The notes beneath the pieces were generated by a model, which worked only from the letters and a program-made list of their open reading frames with translations, searched no databases and was not told the origin of the DNA. 64,000 bases of DNA from Sipunculus nudus (lineage: Eukaryota; Annelida; Sipuncula; Golfingiida; Sipunculidae): NCBI GenBank assembly GCA_026874595.1, contig CM049311.1:73596953-73660952 (forward strand). Direction: 5' to 3'. This document shows, one piece after another, positions 57,330 to 64,000 of this stretch (position 1 is the first letter of the stretch; each line of letters opens with the position of its first letter). The translations under genes were made by a program, and so were the position numbers.

Positions 57330-59288
57330 TTTAGATACTTCAGTTTTTGTATCAAATTGTCCATTATTCTGAGGGATACTTCGGAGTCCTATAGCTTGAA
57401 GGATATGGGTAACAGAGACCTAATTTCAAGTTTCCACAGGCACCTTTCATGGGCCTCCTTGCATGACAAGAATGAAGATTCTAGGTCCAGTTGTTGCGAT
57501 TTGTACCCTGTTGACAGATAACCACACCTTTAAAGGTCTCAAATAAAAGAAAAAAATTCGTAAAAATTTGAAAAAAAAATAGAGGTGGCACACCCAGTCT
57601 GCAGAAACTGATGGAACAGCTCATGATCAATATGTATGCCGAAAATCATGACCATCAGTGTTGTAGTTATTGAAATACTGCAGTTTTTGTATCAAATTTT
57701 CCATTATTCTTGGGGGGGGGGGTATTTTGGACCCATACAGCTTAAAGAATATGGGTAACAGAGACCTAATTTCAAGTTTCCATGGAGACTTTTCATGGGT
57801 CTCCCTGTGTGTCAAGAATGAAGATTCTTGGTCCAGTTTTTATGATTTGTGCCCTGTTAACAGATGTTCATATCTTTAAAGGTCTCAAAAATACAGAAAA
57901 ATTTCGTAAAAAAAAAACGAACAAATACAGGTGGTGCCACCAGTCTGCAGAAACTTATGAAACACTCCATGATCAATATCCATGCAAACAATTATGGTTA
58001 TCTCTGCATTAGTTGTTCAGATAATTTAGCTTTTGTATCAAATTTTCCATTATTCTGAGCTGTACTTTGGAGTGCCATAGCTCAAAGGATATGGGTAACA
58101 GAGACCAAATTTCAGGTTTCCATGGAGACTTATCATGGGTCTCCCTGTGTGTCAAGAACGAAGATTCTAGGTCCAGTCGTTACGATTTGTACCCTGTTGA
58201 CAGATAACTACATCCTTAAAGGTCTCAAAAATGGAGAAAACAATTCGTGAACATTGAAAAATACAGGTGGCGCCACCAGTCTGCACAAACTGATGAAATA
58301 TCTCATAATCAATATGTATGTCGAAAATCATGACCATCAGTGATGTAGTTAATGAGATATTGAAGTTTTTGTATGAAATTTTTGACTATTCTGGGGGGTA
58401 ATTTTGGGCCCCATAGCTCAAAGGATATGGGTAACAGAGACCTAATTTCTGGTTTCCATGGAGACTTTTCATAGGTCTCTCAGTGTGTCGAAAATGAAGA
58501 TTCAAGGTCCAGTCGTTACGATTTGTGCCACGCTAACAGATGACAGCATCCTCAAAGGTCTCAAAAATAGAGGAAAAAATCGTAAAAAATCAAACAGTAC
58601 AGGTGGCGCCACCAGTCTGCAGGAACTGATCGAACATCTCATGATCAATATGTATGCCAAAAATGAAGACCATCAGTGATGTAGTTATTGAAATATTGAA
58701 GTTTTTGTATGAATTTTTTTACTATTCTGGGGGGTACTTTGGGGCCCCATAGCTCGAAGGATATGGGTAACAGAGACCTAATTTCTGGTTTCCAAGGAGA
58801 TTTTTCATGGACCTCTCAGTGTGTCAAGAATTAAGATTCTAAGTCCAGTCTTTATGATTTGTGCCTTGTTAACAGACGTTCACATTTTTAAAGGTCTCAA
58901 AAATAGAGAAAAAAATTCGTAAAAAATCGAAAAATACAGGTGGCGCCACCAGTCTGCAGGAAGTGATGTAACATTTCATGATCAATATGTATGCCAAAAA
59001 TCATGACCATCAGTCAAGTAGTTAATGAGATATTGAAGTTTTTATATGAAATTTTTGACTTTTCTGGGGGGTACTTTGGGGCCACATAGCTCGAAGGATA
59101 TGGGTAACAGAGACCTAATTTCTGGTTTCCAAGGAGATTTTTTTATGGACCTCTCAGAATCCCAAGTTACAAGGTTCTAGGTCCAGCGGTTACGATTTGT
59201 GCCTGGTTAACGGACGGACAGACGGACAGACGGACGACGGACAAAGAGTGATCGCTATAGCTCAGATGACTTTCAGTCAGCTGAGCTA
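57330..59288 (+). repeat. ~340-bp tandem array, six units, with terminal module
   Basis: GGTAACAGAGACC occurs at 57408, 57754, 58094, 58430, 58766 and 59103 (spacings 346, 340, 336, 336, 337). It is the same unit as at 1-893. The last unit breaks at GCCTGGTTAAC into GACGGACAGACGGACAGACG, then a hairpin (59258-59288) with stems TAGCTCAG/CTGAGCTA and TGACT/AGTCA. Several units have G6-G11 runs before TACTTTGG. Confidence 0.95.
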
Positions 59289-59691
59289 AAAAACCATCGT
59301 CTCAGCTATGGGGGTTAAAAAAACTACAGTGATAATGATGTCCCATGAAACATGCTAATATAAAAAAAATGTGTATCAGTAAATTGTTTTCTTGCGTGAT
59401 TATTATCCAAAGGTTAAATAAAAATATTCTTCCCAGCACAGTCATGGTATATTGAGCCCCACAGGTCTCTCTGACACATAATACGGGTTAGGAGGTTAGA
59501 TTAGGGAAAATGTGACTGACAGGCGGCGTTGCACAATGAGGAATCTATTGGCTCGTGGCAACGATAACTTTTGACTCATTCCTGTAATATCCAATGTGAC
59601 ATTCAATATTGAAAGGAACATCAAGAAAAAAATAAATGAATACAGCACATTAAGAATACAGGTGCAATAGATTCTTCAGTTGTGTTTTACT
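59289..59691. other. Non-coding gap
   Basis: No recognised feature. Confidence 0.4.
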
Positions 59692-60520
59692 CATTTTTTT
59701 CCGTAGAATCCGATGCGCCCAGGGGTCTTTTGTATCTTACATGTTAAATATGAGCATTTGCATATTTTGCATAGTTATGAGCTGAATAGTTGGCTGAAAT
59801 TGCAGATGACTTTTCATTATCTTATATAAATTGTAAAATATCTTGAATCACCGGCTTCTGTGGCTCAGGGGTAGAGCACAGCCAGGAGATCGTGAGTTCG
59901 AATCTCAGCTGAAGCGGTGAGATTTTTCACGGTCGGCCCCCACCGAGGGTGAGCGCTCTGCAGGCTTAATGAGAAGGCCATGCCCAATGGCCGTGTTTCA
60001 ATCACAAACGAGTGCGCTTTTCGGGGGTTCCTCGGTGGTATGACCCAGCAAAGGGAACGATTACGCACCCATGGCCCGCAGTTGAAGTAGTCACCGGTCC
60101 TGGTTGACGCCAGGAAATAAAATGAAAGGAAGCGTTTGATTCTGCCTTGCCACGTAGTCCGAAACCGGAACGGATTTCTGCAGATGTACATATACGTAGT
60201 TAAGTTAGCATTAAAAATGGGGGCGGTTACCTCCACCAAAAAAATCTTTAAAAAAGTATCTTGAATCAGATTAATCTTTACCAAATCTTAAAGGGTAAAA
60301 AATACCTAATTTGCATATCCAGTTAAACCGAATCTATATTTTATAGTAAGAAACAATAGACCATGGAAATAATATAGGTATATTTATTACGGGGGTTACA
60401 AAGGTCCCTTGGTTCGTACTTATGATTTTTTCCCGTATTATCCGATGAGCTTAACGGTTCTTTCGTATCTTGTATGTTAAATGATATTATTTGCGTATTT
60501 AGCATAATAATGAGCTTAAC
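59692..60520 (+). repeat. Diverged direct repeat split by a SINE
   Basis: TTTTTTTCCGTAGAATCCGA at 59693, with TGTATCTTACATGTTAAAT and GCATAGTTATGAGCTGAA, is echoed at 60427 (TTTTTTCCCGTATTATCCGA), 60464 and 60502. Subtracting the SINE and its target duplicate leaves an original unit of about 300 bp. Confidence 0.75.
59851..60256 (+). mobile_element. tRNA-derived SINE (406 bp) with 12-bp target duplication
   Basis: The head folds partly like a tRNA: GCTTCTG/CTGAAGC acceptor-like ends, a perfect D stem GCTC/GAGC, A box TGGCTCAGGGGTAGAG (59861) and B box AGTTCGAATC (59895), 34 bp apart. A ~300-bp non-tRNA body follows and the tail is A-rich (AAAAAAATCTTTAAAAAAG). TATCTTGAATCA occurs immediately before (59839-59850) and immediately after (60257-60268). 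Full-length, transcribed by Pol III if active and mobilised by a LINE. The 139-codon minus-strand frame across it is a shadow. Confidence 0.92.
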
Positions 60521-61224
60521 AATTAATACAAAATAATACAGAATAATCCGCAATATCAGCCACAATGTATTTAGTTCATACTAATATCCTTTAGTTTCAG
60601 TCACTCTGAATTATCAGTTTCATTGGGTCCACTAGAAATATTGTGGTATCTTATGTAAAATTCTTGTAATAGACAGGCCGCAATGGCCTATATCGTCGAC
60701 CTCGACAACGTACAACATGTATGACTAAAAAAAATTGTACGTTACATGATATGTAAAGTTAAACAGATAACGCTCACCAACGTGTTTATAGATCACGCAC
60801 TGTCTGGGTTTAGGCTGCCTATCCCTTAAATAATTCTGATGGAGCTGGCATTTACGTGATGCAATATACCTATGAACGTATACTTACTCAAGCATGTTCA
60901 TGACCTTTAATATCAATTGGTAAACACAATGGCGGTCATATACCGCAAACAAGAAATGCTTGTATTTTATTTAGCAGATTGATTATCGTTTTTAATTGAC
61001 AACATTATTTTCAAATTATCATGAATCACTTTAATTATAACATATGATCCATCAAATGTAGTCTGATATTTTTAAATTATTTTTTAGAATCAAATAATGC
61101 AGTTGAGTTAAAAGATCAAGTAACGCCAATGTTGTAACTAGGCATAGATTCTATACCACACGTTGACATGTGTTTTTCCGTAAGGTTCCATGCCGCCATG
61201 ATCAGCGGCTGATCATATTTGCCT
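60521..61224. other. AT-rich non-coding gap
   Basis: No feature recognised. Confidence 0.4.
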
Positions 61225-61510
61225 CAGCCATAAACCTTGCGTTCTCCCTGGGTGTGGGTATGTCTCTTTAAAACATAACTCACACAGACAAGAATGGAAT
61301 CTCATGAAATGTTTAGGACATTTTGGGAATGGGCAAATGAAGAATGGATGAGATTTTCGTGTGGATCCAGCACATGATCCGAACTCAGGCTTGTCATCAA
61401 GTAATATTCACAAACGTTAAGTCACTTTTGCCAGAATAAACCTGGAAATATGGTACATAAGTGAATGCGAACAAGGAGGCCAAGAATTCCTTAAAATGTA
61501 GATTCAAGTA
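61225..61510 (+). repeat. Dispersed repeat family D, copy 3
   Basis: CCTGGGTGTGGGTATG, AAACATAACTCACACAGACA, TTTTGGGAATGGGC, GTGTGGATCCAGCACATGAT, AAGTAATATTCACAAACG, CCTGGAAATAT, GTGAATGCGAAC and AAAATGTAGATTCAAGT follow in family order. It aligns more closely with copy 2 than with copy 1. Confidence 0.85.
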
Positions 61511-64000
61511 ACCTCTATAAATTGTTGTGTATCATGAAACAATGAAGTTGTTATTATTTTTTATTATCATTATTATTATCATTATTATCTTAATTATATA
61601 TCATTCATACTGTTACTATCATTACATTTATTTATTATTATAAACCTTTTGTTAGGCAATACCCGTTATACTTAATAATATATAAACTATATTAATTGGA
61701 CCGTTAACCAAACAGTGTGCCCTATTTTCACAAAATACAGGATTCCTTTGCCATTAGCGATCTTTCCACGGTCCCTCAAAATTTGGGTTTAAGTTGGTTG
61801 ATTATTCTAAAAATAGACATGCTAACAAATCTATAAAGACAAACTCTTAAATTGTTGCAGAGAAACTACTGATGGACAAAACACGGTTGAATCCAACCTA
61901 TCTAACCATCATGGTCTATTATCTGCTGCTTTGACCTATATTGTTTTATATACCACACAAAGTCATGTAAGATTTTCATTTTATTGTGTCAAAATTACCC
62001 CCATATGACATATTAAACCTCTCTATGTGGCATCCGTTATTTTTTTAAATTGCGTCGAGGAACTCCCAGGGATACTGAATAATACATGATATTGATAACG
62101 GCTTGCTGACTTTACCGCGGGCAGAATCCAGACCAGAACTTATGTTTCCTGAGTCGTAATTCGGCCATAACTTTTCCTTGGGGGTTGAGTTGTACAAGAT
62201 TAATCAAACAGAATACTTAAGACCCCTAGGTGCTTGAAATAGAATTGGTGTCCGAAAACCGAGCTACCGGAGGACACAGAATAAGAGTGTAAATGTCAAG
62301 TAATATCGCACCTTGGGAGATGTTTATCATATATTTTGATCCCTATTAACCTTAGCTTAATAGATACATGTCCTGACATGCAAATTCTAAGTTTTTATCT
62401 TCTCTAAGTTGTATTGAGACTATTCCAGTTTTTTTGTACCTGCACAGGTGCGGCGTATCAAGTCGCTCGGTGCACCTTCGGAAATTTATCGGAATTGGAT
62501 TCGTTTGTAAATAAATGACCTGGGAGAAAAAAAATGTCCTTTTATCATACTTATCATACAGATTCCATTAGGCAACTATGTAAAAAACCCAGGGCACGGC
62601 GATATCGGATCACATACGCCGTCATGAAATCAGGTGACTTACATTTAAGGAAGGTGGGCAATTGTACAAATGGTCTGAGAAAAGAATGCTTGTCAGGTTT
62701 TCAGCGATTTCGTATATTTTTACCTTGGCTGAAAGTGATATAATTATTTAAATGCTTCTTGTTTAAATATTATAATGGTCCATGTAATCATGCACTAATA
62801 AAACTTGAAATAGTAGATATTTTGATTTTAAACCATTTGAAGCATGCATTTGTATTGCATATAATGGTTTTCTTATATATATTTATAAATACAATACTAT
62901 ATTTTAAAAATATACGCTATATAAACTATATGTATATAAATTTATATACTTCCGAGATGAAAGATCGATTATATAATGTTTCATGGTTTTATTCCAATGG
63001 CGTATCCAGGTTTGTAAAATAGAGGGGGCGCAGCCCGCAGGTCGGGAAGGGGGCTGTTCTGCATCTTATATATGTTATAATATTATAAATTTATATATTA
63101 TTAGTAATTCTGTAAGGTATCCAATTCAAGTTGTGAATTATGTTAACCGTGGGGCCCTCATCTATATATAAGGCATTATTTGAACAACAGCTAAATACAT
63201 GTATCAATAAGTGTAGTGTTGTAACGTAAAGGTATTTTTAAGTAGAAGATGATCAGCACACATGTAAAAGAACTGAAATGAATTAACTATTAAATGTCAC
63301 TGAATCTGTCATCTGTTTTTTTTTGTGAAGCTTCTGATAATGAATTCTATGATATAGGTCTTTCGTACATGATTTATTTTTGCAGGAATTCAGTTCGAAC
63401 TGGAGGCAGTTGGAATTTAAAAAAGTTATCGATAGTATGACCTGAGTTTATTTTGTAGATAAACACAAAAAATATTAGAAGTGCAAAATACTTATTAACT
63501 GTTAATGCATGCCATTTTCGGTTTATATTATTATTGAAAATGCAGCTTTCAAACATCAAGCCTGGCGTTCCACCTCCAGTGAAAGTAGCTGGGTATTTAG
63601 AGGTGATTTTAATTACCCCATAATCAAGAAACCGGAAGCTTTTCTATAGCCTCTTGGTGTATTCCAGGGTAAATTTAAAAATAAATGAGGCATAGTAAGC
63701 ATCTAATGAAAGTACAAATAGTTTGCATGGATTGATTTACATCCACCATGATGTTACAGAACAATCATTGGGTTGTGAGACTTCACTTCTGCACACTAAC
63801 AAGATAGAAAAGAGAGATAATAAAAACATGAGAGAAATGTGTAAGTATATAATTCCCTTTACTGTTTAGATTTATTTTAAAATTTTCAACAAATACAACA
63901 AAAATAGTCTCTTTAGGTCAAAAGGAACCTTTAGAACTGATAAGAAATATACATTGTTATATCAGATATATATTTATATTTACATGAGAGACAACATCTT
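61511..64000. other. AT-rich non-coding right end
   Basis: Includes a TTATTATCATTATTATC simple stretch at 61552-61600. AATGGCGTATCCAGGTTTG plus GGGGGCGCAGCCCGCAGG (62996-63045) reads like the end of a MITE, but no partner end was found. Frames at 62534-62743 and 62759-63022 are unrecognised. Confidence 0.4.

Noticed and set aside
59861-59920. A genuine tRNA gene
   Set aside because: D arm and B box are good, but the anticodon stem does not pair well, the acceptor has a mismatch, and a 12-bp target duplication shows the whole 406 bp moved as a SINE.

Overview
This window is animal nuclear DNA: AT-rich, repeat-dense and without a single intact protein-coding gene. I see no operons, no bacterial gene density, no rRNA genes and no functional tRNA gene. 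The repeat repertoire suggests a marine invertebrate, most probably a mollusc: AGGTCA-rich tandem arrays, arrays ending in a GACGGACAGACGG module, tRNA-derived SINEs, a Penelope-like element, and an LTR element with integrase upstream of reverse transcriptase. That assignment is inference from repeat style; no host gene confirms it.

Left third (1-24 kb). Several tandem families come first: a ~345-bp unit array at the left edge, a 593-bp direct repeat, a 147-150-bp satellite, a 555-bp imperfect palindrome and a 37-bp x8 minisatellite. Then come three decayed retroelement coding regions: a Penelope-like element with RT and GIY-YIG remnants (10.56-12.09 kb, +), a non-LTR element ORF2 remnant (13.8-15.2 kb, -) and an ORF1-like RNA-binding protein remnant (about 20.1-20.5 kb, -).

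Middle (21.8-36 kb). This stretch holds four copies of one 765-832-bp LTR family with TGTTAC/GTAACA ends. Small DNA transposon remnants sit in TA-rich sequence. A 1.37-kb inverted-repeat element carries a nested tandem miniature retrotransposon: three 156-bp LTRs separated by two 119-bp internal segments, each internal segment with a tRNA-Pro-type primer binding site and a polypurine tract. Its LTRs contain tRNA-like A- and B-box motifs at tRNA spacing. This is the most unusual object in the window. Two pairs of diverged direct repeats about 4.5-5 kb apart hint at an old segmental duplication.

Right half (36-64 kb). A long, quiet AT-rich interval (about 40.3-44 kb) precedes a decayed Ty3/gypsy-type element (47.56-52.16 kb, +). 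Its order is zinc knuckle, protease, integrase, RT, RNase H, 3' LTR. That is the copia-like order known from the Gmr1 group. Then come a DR1-bearing tandem array, three related GGTGGCGCCACC-bearing tandem arrays including a near-identical 460-bp duplication, and a SINE of 406 bp with a 12-bp target-site duplication (59.85-60.26 kb). (AT)n tracts are scattered throughout and several insertions sit directly against them.

No genes in the window act together in a host pathway. The biology visible here is that of mobile elements and tandem repeats in an intergenic or intronic region.
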